The notes below the pieces were generated by a model. That model was not told the origin of the DNA. It worked only from the letters and a program-made list of their open reading frames with translations, and made no database searches. The position numbers and the translations under genes are program-made. Positions 39,264 to 51,711 of a DNA stretch of 64,000 bases are shown here, piece by piece. Source of the DNA: Corallium rubrum (taxonomy: Eukaryota > Cnidaria > Anthozoa > Scleralcyonacea > Coralliidae); the NCBI GenBank assembly GCA_964035015.1, contig CAXIUP010000192.1:22501-86500 (forward strand), given 5' to 3'. Numbering within the stretch: the first letter of the stretch is position 1; every line of letters starts with the position of its first letter.

Positions 39264-39905
39264 AAAAAATAACAGAGCATGTGCATGAAGCCAAGTCAGA
39301 AGAACCAGAACTACTCATGTTCAGCTCTTCCTCTCCAAGATCAACAAAACCAATAAGTTCATTGGAATGTTTATCGAAAACCAACTTCGACTGGATTTTC
39401 ATTTCATCGAATGAAAGGACAACATATCTCTGGATATTTTGATTTTTCAATATTTCAATATTTTCAGGATGGAAACCTGCTCTTGGTTTGAAAAAATTTC
39501 GATAGTCGCTGAGTTCTTTCACTTGGTAGGACTAAAATACCAGAATCACGCAATTCTCGATAAGCTGCTGGTGATTTTGCATGGATGGACAGGCAAAATC
39601 GGATGACATGGGGATGGTATCTTCTTCCAAACTTTGGGGTTGCAAGCAATTTTCTCTGTTGTTCCCAGAATTCTCTCATGTGAGGGGTTATCTCATTTTC
39701 ACCACTATCAGCAAGAATAGCCACATATCTTTTTCTAAGGTTTCATCGACATGAATGCTGTTCTTTGCAATCCCTTTCTCCAGGTCAACTATCCGACTCT
39801 CCAGCTCTTTGCAAACAGTCCTTTGCTTCTGAACAGTGGCCACCAGCCTTTCCTTACCAGAGACAGTGAGGGTTGCTTTACTTGGAAGTGGCTGGCGTGA
39901 TCCAC
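39244..39905 (-). pseudogene. P-element transposase, N-terminal part (THAP missing)
   Basis: Two ORFs in different frames. The first (39724-39464, open upstream to about 39905) has a coiled-coil stretch ELESRIVDLEKGIAK, then HPHVIRFCLSIHAKSPAAYR and SGILVLPSERT. The second (39522-39244) has the first catalytic block VVLSFDEMKIQSKLVFDKHS followed by GFVDLGEEE. A frameshift near 39510 separates them. Upstream of 39905 the AAATTTG palindrome region replaces the THAP domain, so the element is 5'-truncated. Confidence 0.82.
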
Positions 39906-39924
39906 AGAGCGAAAAGATGGATTT

Positions 39925-40445
39925 GCACTAAATTTGCTATGTAGCAAATTTGGCGCAAATTTAGTATACTAAATTTGCAGCGATTTGTAATAGTTTGCAT
40001 TTTCGAATTTGCACAACTTCAAGTTTGCAACAGGTTTGTGCATGAATTTGCTACGTCGCAAATTTGAATATCAAATTTGCAATAGATTTGCACGGTTGGC
40101 AAATAGCATGCAAAATTAGTATTAAATTTGCAAGGATTTGCTACGTTGCAAATTTAGTACAAATTTATTACTGAATTTGTACTAAATTTGCAACGTAGCA
40201 AATTTGTGCAAATTTATAACTAATTTTGCATGCTATTTGCCAAGCGTGCAAATATATTGCAAATTTGATTAAATTTTCACCGACAGTTAAGTTTGCTATT
40301 TGCGTAAATAACACGCAAAATTCTTACCATTTTGCATTGATTGCACTCGGCATAACCCTATATATATTATATATATATATATATTTGGTATAAAATATAT
40401 AAAATTTTACTAATGAATTTGCTCATATTAAATTAAAAAGCAAAT
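39925..40445. repeat. AAATTTG-rich region with a long hairpin
   Basis: Dozens of gcaaatttg and tttgctacgt units in both orientations. The core is a near-perfect palindrome: about 40078-40164 mirrors about 40172-40268, including tttgctacgttgcaaattta and ggcaaatagcatgcaaaa. It is probably a foldback element. A 27-bp TA tract lies at 40359-40385. Confidence 0.8.
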
Positions 40446-40503
40446 GTGTAGTTAAATTTGCACAACTTTCCCATGGTTGCAAAAAAATAAAATTGAAGAA
40501 AAC

Positions 40504-40554
<51 letters not shown>

Positions 40555-40580
40555 ACCAATCAATCATCGATCAATCAATC
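40504..40580. repeat. (AATC)n microsatellite
   Basis: About 18 units with two interruptions. Confidence 0.95.
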
Positions 40581-40784
40581 TAATTAATTAATTAATAACA
40601 ATTAATCAACTGTGCCTTGTTCATTCAAAACATGCTTTTTGTTTGACGGAAAAAAATATAACCCTGTGTTCGAGCAAGACTTAGAATGACAAAAATTGTA
40701 CCATATCCTGCCAAGAGGAAATCCTATATATCCTGTATCCTAGAGCACCCGCAGTCAACAAGAAACAACATGAATACTTAAAAT

Positions 40785-41264
40785 ATGCCTATACACAACA
40801 AGCTTCTACAGAAAGGCATTTGCCTAAATATGAAAACGTATGCTCAAAAAACCATAAATACCTTTTGCGGCCGATATTTCCATGGATGCGTCATCGGAAG
40901 TCGTCGGATTAAAGTCGGAGACTTGTTCATAGTTTTATTGGCCAATCATATCTCAAGAAATTTCCCGCTAAAACACATTAATTCAAGCAAGAAGATGGCG
41001 GGTTGGTTTACTCTGAATGGACACAAGGAAAAAATCCATTTTTTTATAGTGAACATCTATAAAAAACGTCATCATTTGTCATCAAAGTGGTGCCTTAAGA
41101 AACCTCTGTTGTTTATCCCGTGCTATCTGTCAAAATATGTGGATTTTTTACGTCAAAAAAGCTTGTTAAACACTGCAGTGACGGCACTGTACAAACAAAA
41201 ACTGGAAACGAAGATTGATCACGAAAAACGACGCCAAAAAGTTGAAGAAATCGCATTACTTTGA
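40785..41264 (+). CDS. Unrecognised ORF
   Basis: 159 codons. A better start may be the ATGGCGGG at 40994, giving MAGWFTLNGHKEKIHFFIVN, then WCLKKPLLFIPCYLSKYVDF and a basic coiled-coil tail ending EKRRQKVEEIALL. No family recognised. It lies about 35 bp before a fragment of repeat family R, as the zinc-finger fragment at 33810 does. It may be an exon, or chance. Confidence 0.25.
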   Translation: MPIHNKLLQKGICLNMKTYAQKTINTFCGRYFHGCVIGSRRIKVGDLFIVLLANHISRNFPLKHINSSKKMAGWFTLNGHKEKIHFFIVNIYKKRHHLSSKWCLKKPLLFIPCYLSKYVDFLRQKSLLNTAVTALYKQKLETKIDHEKRRQKVEEIALL

Positions 41265-41295
41265 TAAAGAGGTTAGTAAACTGAAGGAGTGTGAA

Positions 41296-41417
41296 CTATT
41301 AGTAATCCCCGAGCCGGGCGACGGGCCGAAGGCCAGCAGCCCGGTGAGGGTGCTAATCTCGACACGCGTGGAGTACACGCGAAATTACACGCAAGTGGGA
41401 AAGAAATTCTGCGAGAT

Positions 41418-41420
<3 letters not shown>
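41296..41420 (+). repeat. Repeat family R, 5' fragment
   Basis: taatccccgagccgggcgac and the following 70 bp match 34361-34440 closely, including ggtgagggtgctaatctcga. It is separated from its probable continuation (43325-43660) by (TA)n and the hAT element. Confidence 0.8.

Positions 41421-41484
<64 letters not shown>
41421..41484. repeat. (TA)n microsatellite, left of the hAT element
   Basis: About 32 TA units. Together with 43222-43324 this is one TA tract split by the hAT insertion. Confidence 0.95.
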
Positions 41485-41487
<3 letters not shown>

Positions 41488-41859
41488 GGTTGCTAGATTG
41501 GCTTTTTCGAAGCCAAATATCTCGAATTTGGCTTTTTTTTTTCTTTGATTGGCTTGGGAAAAAAGTTTTGGCCCTTTGGCCTTTTTTTTGCTTTTTAAAT
41601 TATTCAAAGGAAGTTTCTAAAAAAATACGTGTGTATGAAGTTAAGTATTGTTGCACGAGCTTGCTTGAGAAAGAGGATCATCCAGTTTTATTTCTGGCCA
41701 ATCAGGATGCATAATTTTTAACCAATCACGAAGTCGAGAATGCGACCAATGAAACCCTTAGGCTATACTTGTCTTCGCAGAGGTCCGGCCAGGTGCCCGG
41801 CATATAAATTTGAGCATTTGAGTAATTGGACTAATTGAGTAAAGAGTCACCAGACCGAA

Positions 41860-42084
41860 ATGAGTTCAAAATGGAAAGGATCTTACAAAAGCGGAAGATA
41901 CAATAAGGCGTGGGAAAATAAGCATCCTTGGGTTACAAAAGCTTCAGACGGCACAGAAAGTGCATTTTGTAAACTTTGCCATGTGTCCATTCAGCCAAAA
42001 GCATCCAATTTATGCAACCATGAAAAAGTTCGAAACACCTTCGGCGAGTTAAACTATCCGCTACCACGAAGCCTCTTCAAGTGA
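41860..42084 (+). pseudogene. hAT transposase N-terminus, BED-like zinc finger
   Basis: MSSKWKGSYKSGRYNKAW and the following WVTKASDGTESAFCKLCHVS fit the BED-like finger of hAT and ZMYM-type proteins (C-x2-C, later a His in LCNHEK). The expected distal KH-x-R is lost in a frameshift near 42035. The ORF ends at 42084. Confidence 0.75.
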
Positions 42085-42288
42085 CCCATGTCCCAAGAGT
42101 ACATGACGAAGTAAAGATCGCTGAGATAGAACTGGCCGTTACAATGGCTTCATTGTCACTCCGCAGTTCTGACAATCGATCACCTTGGCGAGATCATTTC
42201 TAGAAATGCAGCTGGAAGCAAACTTGAACACATTAAACTGCATAGATTTAAGTGCACTCAAATTTTAACCAAAGTTGTCGCTCCAGCC

Positions 42289-42765
42289 GTGAAAGAAGAA
42301 TTGATAACGGATGTCAAAGGAAAGCAATTCGCCGTAATTGTAGATGAGTCAACAGATGTTGCAACCACGAAAAACCTTTGCGTCATCATACGATATTACA
42401 GTAACTCCCAAAAGAAGATTGTTACAGAATTTGTTGACTTAATTTCTGTGACGCAAACGTGTGCGGATGACCTGTTCGATGCCATTAAAGATTGTCTTGT
42501 GGGAATTCAGTTCAGAATAGAGGACTGCATCGGCTGTGCTAGTGATGGTGCCTCAGTTATGGTGGGTGAACACAATTCCGTTTGGACAAGAATAATTGCT
42601 GTTGCTCCAAACTGTATTAAGCTAAAATGCATCTGCCACTCTTTAGCACTATGTGTGATGCATGCCTTCGAGAAACTCCCCTCAAGCCTTGGGTTTATTC
42701 TGGCTGAGATTCCCAAATGGTTCTCTAAAAGTACGGTACGAAGAGAAGCTTTCAAGATGCTCTAA
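42289..42765 (+). pseudogene. hAT transposase, catalytic part
   Basis: FAVIVDESTDVATTKNLCVI is the first catalytic block (DEST), CIGCASDGASVMVGEHNSVW the second (Asp in SDGA), LKCICHSLALCVMHAFEKLP the conserved C-x-x-H region. A stop at 42763 interrupts the frame; the next ORF continues it. Confidence 0.88.
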
Positions 42766-42771
42766 AATGCC

Positions 42772-43002
42772 ATGAATCCAGATGATGACCAGAAATCACC
42801 TTTCGTGAAATATTCTACCACAAGATGGCTGGTGAGAGGGAAGGTTATATTCCGCATCTTGATGAATTGGGAAGAGCTAAAGATCTACTTCACTACAGCA
42901 GAGCGAGCGAGCACCCAAGCTGCACGGTACAAGGCACGTCTTAGTCAAGATATGCTTGATGATCCAATCAACTACCTGTATAATAATATGTATATAATTT
43001 AG
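42772..43002 (+). pseudogene. hAT transposase, further C-terminal piece
   Basis: FVKYSTTRWLVRGKVIFRIL is the T-R-W-x-S/R block that follows the catalytic core in hAT transposases. The ORF then ends; the C-terminal dimerisation (hATC) domain is missing, so this element is internally deleted. Confidence 0.75.
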
Positions 43003-43218
43003 AATCTAAATTTTAGATGGTTATATTATATATTGTACAAAGTTTAGTATATGGAAATAATAAACCTCGCAGAATATTTGGCTTTTTTTTGGCTTAATTA
43101 CCAAAACATTGAGTAAGTTTGGCTTTTTTTTGCTATTTCTCAATCGTAATTATTTGGCCTATTTTGGCTTTTTTTCAAATGGTTTTTGGCCTTGAGCATG
43201 CGCAGCAGTCTAGCAACC

Positions 43219-43660
<442 letters not shown>

Positions 43661-43815
43661 TTTAGCTGAGTCTTGAAAAAGAAAATCATGCAATATATAA
43701 AATAATATTCTTGTCTACAGTTGTCTTTGGACGCTAGGACGTGGCCTTGTGTCTTTTCTTGGCCACTACTATCTATTTTGAATGAAAATTTGTTATTTGG
43801 TTCATCTCGTTGTTA

Positions 43816-44480
43816 GGACTATAGTCTTAGGACTATAGTCTTAGGACTATAATCTTAGTATTAGGCCTATAGTCTTAGGACTATATATAATGTTAGTCTT
43901 AGGACTATAGTCTTAGTCTTAGGACTATAGTCTTAGGACTATAGTCTTATAAATTTAGTCTTTGGACTATAGTCTTATAAATTTAGTCTTTGGACTATAG
44001 TCTTATAAATTTAGTCTTAGGACTATAGTCTTATAAATTTAGTCTTAGGACTATAGTCTTATAAATTTAGTCTTAGGACTATAGTCTTATAAATTTAGCC
44101 TTAGGACTATAGTCTTATAAATTTAGTCTTAGGACTATAGTCTTATAAATTTAGTCTTAGGACTATAGTCTTATAAATTTAGTCTTAGGACTATAGTCTT
44201 ATAAATTTAGTCTTAGGACTATAGTCTTATAAATTTAGTCTTAGGACTATAGTCTTATAAATTTAGTCTTAGGACTATAGTCTTATAAATTTAGTCTTAG
44301 GACTATAGTCTTATAAATTTAGTCTTAGGACTATAGTCTTATAAATTTAGTCTTAGGACTATAGTCTTATAAATTTAGTCTTAGGACTATAGTCTTATAA
44401 ATTTAGTCTTAGGACTATAGTCTTATAAATTTAATCTTACGACTACAGTCTTAGACTTAGGACTATAGTCTTAGTTTAGG
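43816..44480. repeat. 28-bp satellite
   Basis: About 17 regular units of agtcttaggactatag + tcttataaattt, 28 bp each, from about 43945 to 44430, with irregular shorter units at both ends. The subunit ttaggactatagtccta-like is itself partly palindromic. Confidence 0.95.
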
Positions 44481-45039
44481 GCTATAGTTTCTTTTTTTAA
44501 TATTGACATTGTATGCTCTTTTGGCGTGTCAATACTTAATACTACAGTACATGACTACAGCCGGGTGAACTTTGCCAATGAATTTTCTTTGAAGTTATAC
44601 TGGTTTGTTTCTCTCTTTCTATTCAAAATTTTTCAGGCTTTTAATTTTCCCGTACGAAAACGAAAGATCTTACAAGGTCTTTAAATAGACTATGATAGGT
44701 CTTGGAGACCTTTCCTAGACCTTTTCTAGACAATTATAAGATTTCAATAGTCTGTCAAATGTCTTGCAAGACCTTTGTGCCGCGATTGTCCTGAAAAGTC
44801 TTGAGAAAAAGTCTTGAAAAGTCTTAAATAGATCTACTAAATAGATTAGGCAAAGTATTTTGCCTTAAAGGTCTAGTCATATGCCGCAAGGTCTAGCAAG
44901 TAGCAATTAACGTCATTTAGGTAAAATCAGAATTAGTTTGAGTCCGCTGTATAGCACGCAAAGTTTGTGCTGTGACACAAATTTATCTGTCTAAGGTTCG
45001 CTGCAAAATTTATGGAAGATTCTTATTTTACACATGCAG
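44481..45039. other. Spacer with degenerate aggtctt/aagacct motifs
   Basis: No gene. Bases 44640-44890 contain many degenerate copies of aaggtctt and agaccttt in both orientations, inversely similar to 49550-49790 (shared end block cccgtacgaaaa versus ttttcctacggg). Together they look like two inverted copies of one repeat. Confidence 0.6.
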
Positions 45040-45048
45040 TTCGTCAAT

Positions 45049-45280
45049 TAGACTGAAAGCCAGCCGCCGATCTCATCTCGTTCTCACTCGCTGAGAGAGG
45101 CGTCTGAATTCAATTGGCGATAATGCCGTCCAGTGACGTCACTACCAAGAAACTGGGTAGTGAAATCTGATTGGTTGACATGTTTCTAATTTGGGATAAT
45201 TATAGAATTATCATGGAATATAATAAACAATCTGAATTCCTTCCATCTTGTCAAATATACGGCGGCTGGTTTTCAGACTA
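45049..45280. mobile_element. 232-bp MITE-like block in the left arm
   Basis: Ends tagactgaaagccagccgcc and ggcggctggttttcagacta are inverted with two mismatches. The mirror copy is at about 46758-46989. Confidence 0.8.
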
Positions 45281-46989
45281 AGAATATTCTCAACTTGGTC
45301 GCTATTTAATGCAGGGCTATGATATTTTGGTCCCCGATGCCTGTGGACTTTCATGTTGACGGCTTTTGAATGGTTCCGAGGGGAGAAGCGGTGAGTAATA
45401 TTAAGTGGCGTTGCATTTTAATTGCGCGCGGCATCTTGTCAGTTGTGGAACAAGATGGCTAGTAATTTCAGAACTACTCATTTTTAAAATATATTGTGTA
45501 CGTATATTATCAGATGTTGAATAAGCTTTCATTCCATGTATAGTTCAAGTTTCTCCGTTATGTGAAATTTGTTGAAATGTCAAAAATGTGCGAACCGTTG
45601 TTTGAAATAATATTACAAATAGACAGGAAATTGACTTCTCACAAATGTTAATACAGAATTTTAGATTTCTTTTTAAATACTTAACGCACAACATCGCGAG
45701 ATACATTTCAAACACAAGCTATTGAAAAATGCTATTTGGTGTAGAAATTTCTAGTTTCTAGCTAAACGGAAAATATTTTTAACATTGGCAAACGTCTTCC
45801 ATTTGATTCATTGCCTGAATGTGTACTTATAATTAATAAATATATCAAATCAGTAATATTGTTGACTTCGAATGCATCATGATCTTACCATTATGAAGCT
45901 TTTGAAACGTTTGCGACTTTCTAGCCAAAAAAGACAAATTTCAGGAACTTCACGTTTGAATTTATAGCTTTTATTTAACCCCTTCAACGCTATTGGCCTC
46001 CCAGGCAGGGACACGTAAAATCGCCTGGTGTAGGCCAGAGTATAAAAAAATTATTAACGCCTCAGCGGTCAGAGTAGGTTTTGGTATAACCTTAGTGGCC
46101 TAACGACTAGAATGGTTTGCCGTTAATAATATAGTCAGAGTGAAATACTAAAATACAGAATAAAAGTGGATTTTAGCGTTCAGAAGGTTTACACTGTAAT
46201 AATTCGAAGTCGATAATACATTCACGCAATGAATCAAATGACAGACGTTTCCCCATTTTAAAAGTATTTTCCGTTTAGCTAGAAACTAGAAATTTCTACC
46301 CCAAATAGCATTTTTCAATAGCTTCTGTTTGATATATATCTCGCAATGTTGCGCGTCAAGTATTTAAAAAAATCTAAAATTCTGTATTAACACTTGTGAG
46401 AAGTCAATTTCCTGTCTATTTGTAATATTATTTCAAACAACGGTTCGCACATTTTTGACATTTCAACAAGTTTCACATAACGGAGAAACTTGAACTATAC
46501 ATGGAATGAAAGCTTATTCAACATCTGATAACATACGTACACAATATATTTTAAAAATGAGTAGTTCTGAAATTACTAGCCATCTTGTTCCACAACTGAC
46601 AAGATGCCGCGCGCAATTAAAATGCAACGCCACTTAATATTACTCACCGCTTCTCCCCTCGGAACCATTCAAAAGCCGTCAACATGAAAGTCCACAGGCA
46701 TCGGGGACCAAAATATCATAGCCCTGCATTAAATAGCGACCAAGTTGAGAATATTCTTAGTCTGAAAACCAGCCGCCGTATATTTGACAAGATGGAAGGA
46801 ATTCAGATTGTTTATTATATTCCATGATAATTCTATAATTATCCCAAATTAGAAACATGTCAACCAATCAGATTTCACTACCCAGTTTCTTGGTAGTGAC
46901 GTCACTGGACGGCATTATCGCCCATTGAATTCAGACGCCTCTCTCAGCGAGTGAGAACGAGATGAGATCGGCGGCTGGCTTTCAGTCTA
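45049..46989. mobile_element. Large foldback element, MULE-like, with 9-bp target duplication
   Basis: 1941 bp. Left arm 45049-45832 mirrors right arm 46208-46989 at about 97% by eye, around a roughly 375-bp unique centre. A perfect 9-bp direct repeat ttcgtcaat flanks it (45040-45048, 46990-46998). Long arms plus a 9-bp duplication are the signature of Mutator-like elements. Each arm begins with a 232-bp block that itself has 20-bp inverted ends (tagactgaaagccagccgcc; mate at 45261-45280). No ORF of note is inside. The centre has a degenerate relic (taaaatcgcctggtg) of the MITE at 16783. Confidence 0.88.
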
Positions 46990-46999
46990 TTCGTCAATA

Positions 47000-49540
47000 C
47001 TATAGCTTTCGCTATGGGCTCGGGTTAGATTCAAACCGTAATATTTGTCGTAGGTTAAACTAAAGAATGAGCCGTTTAGTCCAAATACTAAACTGATGAG
47101 ACGTTTTGAAATATTTTTTACAGTTGTCTGATTGCATGAGCGCATGCATGTACTTTTACTTCGAATTCTTTTAATACAACAATACCGCGGCCTAACCTTG
47201 GCAGGAAATAGAAAAAATACTTTGTTCTGATGCCGAAGAGATAACTTGCAAACATGATTATTATCATTGAACACTGTATAAGGACGTTATAGGCAGTAAC
47301 TTGTGGCAGTTCTCGTATGCTAACCCAATCTAATACCTATGAATCTTAAGCCTAAATAAAATATAATACTCATTGACGACTATTAAACTTTTCCTAGCCT
47401 GCGCTGCAAATCTCTTCAAAGATGCTTGCGGCTAATGAGTAATTCTATCTCGGTCAAGTGTCACCTGTAAACCATTTTGGCGCCTGCACTTAAACATTTG
47501 AATACTGTGCGTAAAGCCGTTGATACGGAAACAGGATCCCTTGGTCCTCTTGAGTGGAGATTCAATGATTGAACCTGTTTAAGAAAGAAGGAAAAGTGCG
47601 CTGGTACTTGCATTTAAAGCTATAGCTCTTAGCTGCTCTCAGTTTGCTGACATGGCATTTACAAAGAAGCACAATAAGCTAGCAACGGCTGGATAATCGG
47701 TACCATGAGAGGTAAGGTTTCTCCTGTATGTACATGGCCAGAAATCGAGGACAACATGGCTGACAAGCATGCGCGTTGGGCTCTTCCCAAATAATTTCAA
47801 GATGGCGGCTTTCAATAGATTTGATAGGGGAAAATTCACAATACGCATTTTCTATTAGATCCCGTTAAGAATTCATACGGGCCCACATCTAAAAGATTAG
47901 CAAATTAGGCAAGCTTCAACTCCTGAAAATCTGGCGTCAATCGGCGTGAAGGTTGAATTTGTTCCCGAGAAGCTTATATTCCTACCTCTTACCTTGTATA
48001 TACGCACCTGTTAAATCCACAAGATTTGCCGAAGTGAGGTTTTCTTAGACGCAAATTTGGCAACATATATTCGACTTTTCGCACGGGCCCACATCTAGAT
48101 GCATTCGAGGTGGACAATACTTTGTTTTGACCAGCATCTAAAGGCATTGCAACGTATTTAAACTTGTTCCCAAACGACTTGAAATATAGGGTTTTCATGC
48201 TGCAGAGTTGTTGCAATTTAATCCATCAAGCGCCAAGAAAGCGTGAAGAAGCAAAACATTGCTCGACAATTCGGGTTCTTGATCGCCATTATAAAAGCAC
48301 TGTTGCTAGGGGTTCCCATGGTCTTTACCGCTGTATTATTTACATTGTTATAGACTGTGGATTCAGAAATAATAACCGAAATTTATGCGGCAATTTAATA
48401 TTGTGAGTGTACAGGCCTGTCTGGACGATTAAACCTTTTGTAATTTGATATTTGGGTAAGAAATGGCTCAATAAGACATTTTAGGGAATAACTCTGCTTT
48501 AATTTGTTGTTATAGACTTCTGTTTATAGCCGAAATGATCGATATTTAGCCATCAGAATCTTCAAATTAATATTTCCGTCCAAATCTGAGCCCACAGGCC
48601 ACTGCCGCTGACTGTCCTTATTACTGGCTTTTTTCGTAGTCCTATACATTACCATTTTGTGTAAATTCTTCTAATTGGCATCGCGTGTATTTACGTTAAA
48701 CTGAATCGAATCCGCCAGATGACCAGATCGAGGTTAATAGTTTTGTCTATACTTGCTTTTTAAATATCCAACATATATTTTATTAGTACGAAAGAATATT
48801 TTGTAGTTGTTAGCCCAGAATCACTGTTGAGCGGCTTGAGCCTTATCAAACGAGAACGCAAGTCATCACAAGTTGGCAGTCACGCTGTCTCAGCCAGCCC
48901 CTCTGAATAATTTCCCAAAATATTATGAACCATGACAAAGTTAAAACTTGTTTAAAACACTCATGAAACCTTTATTTTGTTAATTTAGGTGTTCGAACGA
49001 CCGCCACAGAAATTTGTGACTGCCAACTTGCGATGACTTGCGTTCTCGTTTGATTATAAAAGGGGTGTTTACATGAGGCCAGCCAGAACTCAGGACGGAC
49101 AGCTAGAGTTTTCCATTTTGGTTTTTGTTTACATGAGGTCGGCCTTGAAATTATATAGACTTGGTTCCTCTGTTGCTTCAAGATTCATGTCAATTGTCTT
49201 CCAGCTTGTGAGTTGTGACCGCCAGAGAAGAATTATTTCATGTGGATTTGACACTAATCTCATTTACACAACGCGGCGTGAACTGAAACTGAATCTCAGG
49301 CCGGACTCATGAAAACGATCAACAGTAAAAACACTACAACCGACCAAAAGTCAAACACCATATAGATCAGTGCAAACACCCCCTAACTACATGTATCCGC
49401 GGTCACAGTGGTTCTAGTGTAATCATTGATATTCAATTGCGTATATGTTTCACGACTTCGCGTGTTCTGTAATGATTTAATGGGATATACTTATATATAT
49501 ATATGGGATTATACTTAAATAAAAGTAAAATACTTTTGAT
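47000..49540. other. Unassigned region with one inverted pair
   Basis: No gene recognised; the short ORFs look random. An inverted pair of about 40 bp (aaacgagaacgcaagtcatc near 48857; gatgacttgcgttctcgttt near 49032) spans about 200 bp and may be a MITE. The block acgggcccacatcta occurs twice (47878 and 48082). Confidence 0.5.
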
Positions 49541-49549
49541 GAATTATTT

Positions 49550-49800
49550 AGGCCATTTCAAGACCTTTCGAAATCTCTCTAGACCTTTCTAGACCTTTCT
49601 AGACCTTTCAAGACCTTTTTGTTCTAGCAGCGAATGTCTAGAAAAGGTCTTTCGACCTGTCAAATTAGGATCACGGGCAAGACATTTGGAAGACATTTAC
49701 TTTAGGCGATCTCTAGATCTTTCCCAGACAATTTTCTAGACGTTTTCAAGACTTTTTCAAGGTCTTTAAAAGGTCTTACATTTTCCTACGGGTTATTATT
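49550..49800. repeat. Degenerate agacctttc repeat
   Basis: About fifteen copies of agacctttc or its variants in both orientations; inversely similar to 44640-44890. Confidence 0.6.
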
Positions 49801-49904
49801 ACATATTAGACTAAATATAAAACTACAATACAGGTAGACTTAAATACAAAAAAAACCCAACCAAAACAAGAAAGTAATGATACAACAAAAAACAGAAATT
49901 AGGG

Positions 49905-50115
49905 GGGGAGGAGTAGGGGGGTTAAAAAATGCATATAAAGCGGGCGAGGGGTTGTTGCGTTCATGTATTTCTAGTAGTATTCTGTATCTTGGATCAAATT
50001 GCAGAATTCCACAGCGGGATAAATAGCGTTTGTATCTTCGAAGTCTCCGAAAAATATAAATTTTGACAATGTTTGACCCATACATCAAATATCTAAGTTT
50101 GGCATGTAAAAACAA
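49905..50115. repeat. Repeat family R, 3'-end fragment
   Basis: The block gcgaggggttgttgcgttca then tgtatttctagt matches the 3' end of family R at 32820 and 35420. It continues with sequence similar to 35446 onward. On the minus strand a 91-codon ORF (IFRRLRRYKRYLSRCGILQF) looks non-random, but I cannot assign it. Confidence 0.6.
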
Positions 50116-50452
50116 GTTTAAAAATCGTTACTAGTTTTTGTATTTTATAAATGTATTTTGTTAGTTAAAATATTTTGTGGTTACTCTTTGCAATTCTTTG
50201 TTTTATATATGAAAGTTTAAATAAAAGGCTGTCTTTTTCAATTCTTTTTTTGGGCCAGAGATTAACTATAGAACACCAAACATAGAGACAGACAGATATT
50301 CTACCAACTAAACAAGACAAGTAAGTAGAAAGAAGCAATTTGTTTATTTTTAAGTGTAGCTAATCCCATACCTATATAAGTAATAATACTTTTTATAGGT
50401 GATGCATTACTTAAGATGATATATATTTATAATAGTGTCCCTGGTAGAAATC

Positions 50453-51640
50453 CTAAACAGGATCCTATAGGATCCTACAGGATCCTGTAGGATCCTGTCA
50501 GGATCCTAAATATAACAGGATCCTAACCAGGATCCTGACAGGATCCTGAACTTAGCAGGATCCTAACCAGGATCCTGACAGGATCCTGAGCTTAGCAGGA
50601 TCCTAACCAGGATCCTGAACTTAGCAGGATCCTAACCAGGATCCTGACAGCATCCTGAACTTTGCAGGATCCTAATCAAGATCCTGACAGGATCCTAAAC
50701 TTAACAGGATCCTAATCTAGGATCCTGAACTTCGCACGATTCTAACCAGGATCCTGACAGCATCCTGAACAGTGTTACTAGAGGAAGAAACTAGAGTAAA
50801 CTAAATTAGCTTTATTTATACTGAATAGCCTTAGCAGTCATATTTAAGCTGTTCTCTCTGGAAGTCAAGTATTAAGGAGTATCTCTTATTGGTTCAGTGT
50901 TACTACAGGAGGAAGCTATGCAGGATCCTAATCAATATCCTGACAGGATCCTAAACTTAACATGATCCTAACCAGGATCCTGACAGGATTCTAAGCTTTA
51001 CAGAAGCCTATAATCAGAATCTTGGTTAGGGAACTCAGAATCTTTGTTAGGGAACATCCTGAAATCAATACGAAGATCTTTTTATGAAGGATACCATTAT
51101 TTAAAACTAGACATTCTAGGATCCTGAGTAGGATCCTACCAAGAAAATCTAGGTTCCTGAGTAGGATCCTACCAAGAAAACCTAGGATCCTGAGTAGGAT
51201 CCTAGCAGGAAAATCTAGGATCCTGAGTAGGATCCTAGCAGGAAAATCTAGGATCCTGAGTAGGATCCTACTAGGAACATCTAGGATCCTGAGTAGGATC
51301 CTAGCAGGAAAATCTAGGATCCTGAGTAAGATCCTACCAACAAAATCTAAGATCCTGCGTAGGATCCTACCAAGAAATCTAGGATCCTGTGTAGGATCCT
51401 ACCAACAAAATCTAGGATCCTGAGTATGATCCTACCAAGAAATCTAGTATCCTGAGAAGGATCCTTGCTCCAAGTCCGCCTCTTTCTGCTGGGAGAGAGG
51501 CAGGTGGGTGGGAGGAAAGGTCGGCACTCAGCAGGAGCAACTCTAGATCCTACCAGGAAAATCTAGGATCCTGACAATTAATAGCAGCACCCTGGGCTGG
51601 ATCTTCCTGGGAAAATATACTGTAGGATCCTAACATAAAT
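50453..51640. repeat. AGGATCCT palindrome arrays
   Basis: Clusters at 50453-50770 (unit about 31-32 bp, caggatcctgacaggatcct with aactta/agctta spacers), 50920-51010, 51115-51480 (unit about 34 bp: ctaggatcctgagtaggatc with accaagaaaat spacers) and 51540-51635. The palindrome is conserved while the spacers vary between clusters. Confidence 0.92.
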
Positions 51641-51711
51641 GACGTTAATAACAAAGAAACTGATCAGTCATTCCCAGTTAAGGTGACTCCACAGAGTTTC
51701 TTGAAAAATGG

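Noticed and set aside
43816..44480. CRISPR-like array
   Set aside because: 28-bp units directly adjoin without unique spacers; it is a satellite.
47639..48406. Several 60-80-codon ORFs as genes
   Set aside because: No domains, splice signals or repeats support them; lengths are as expected by chance.
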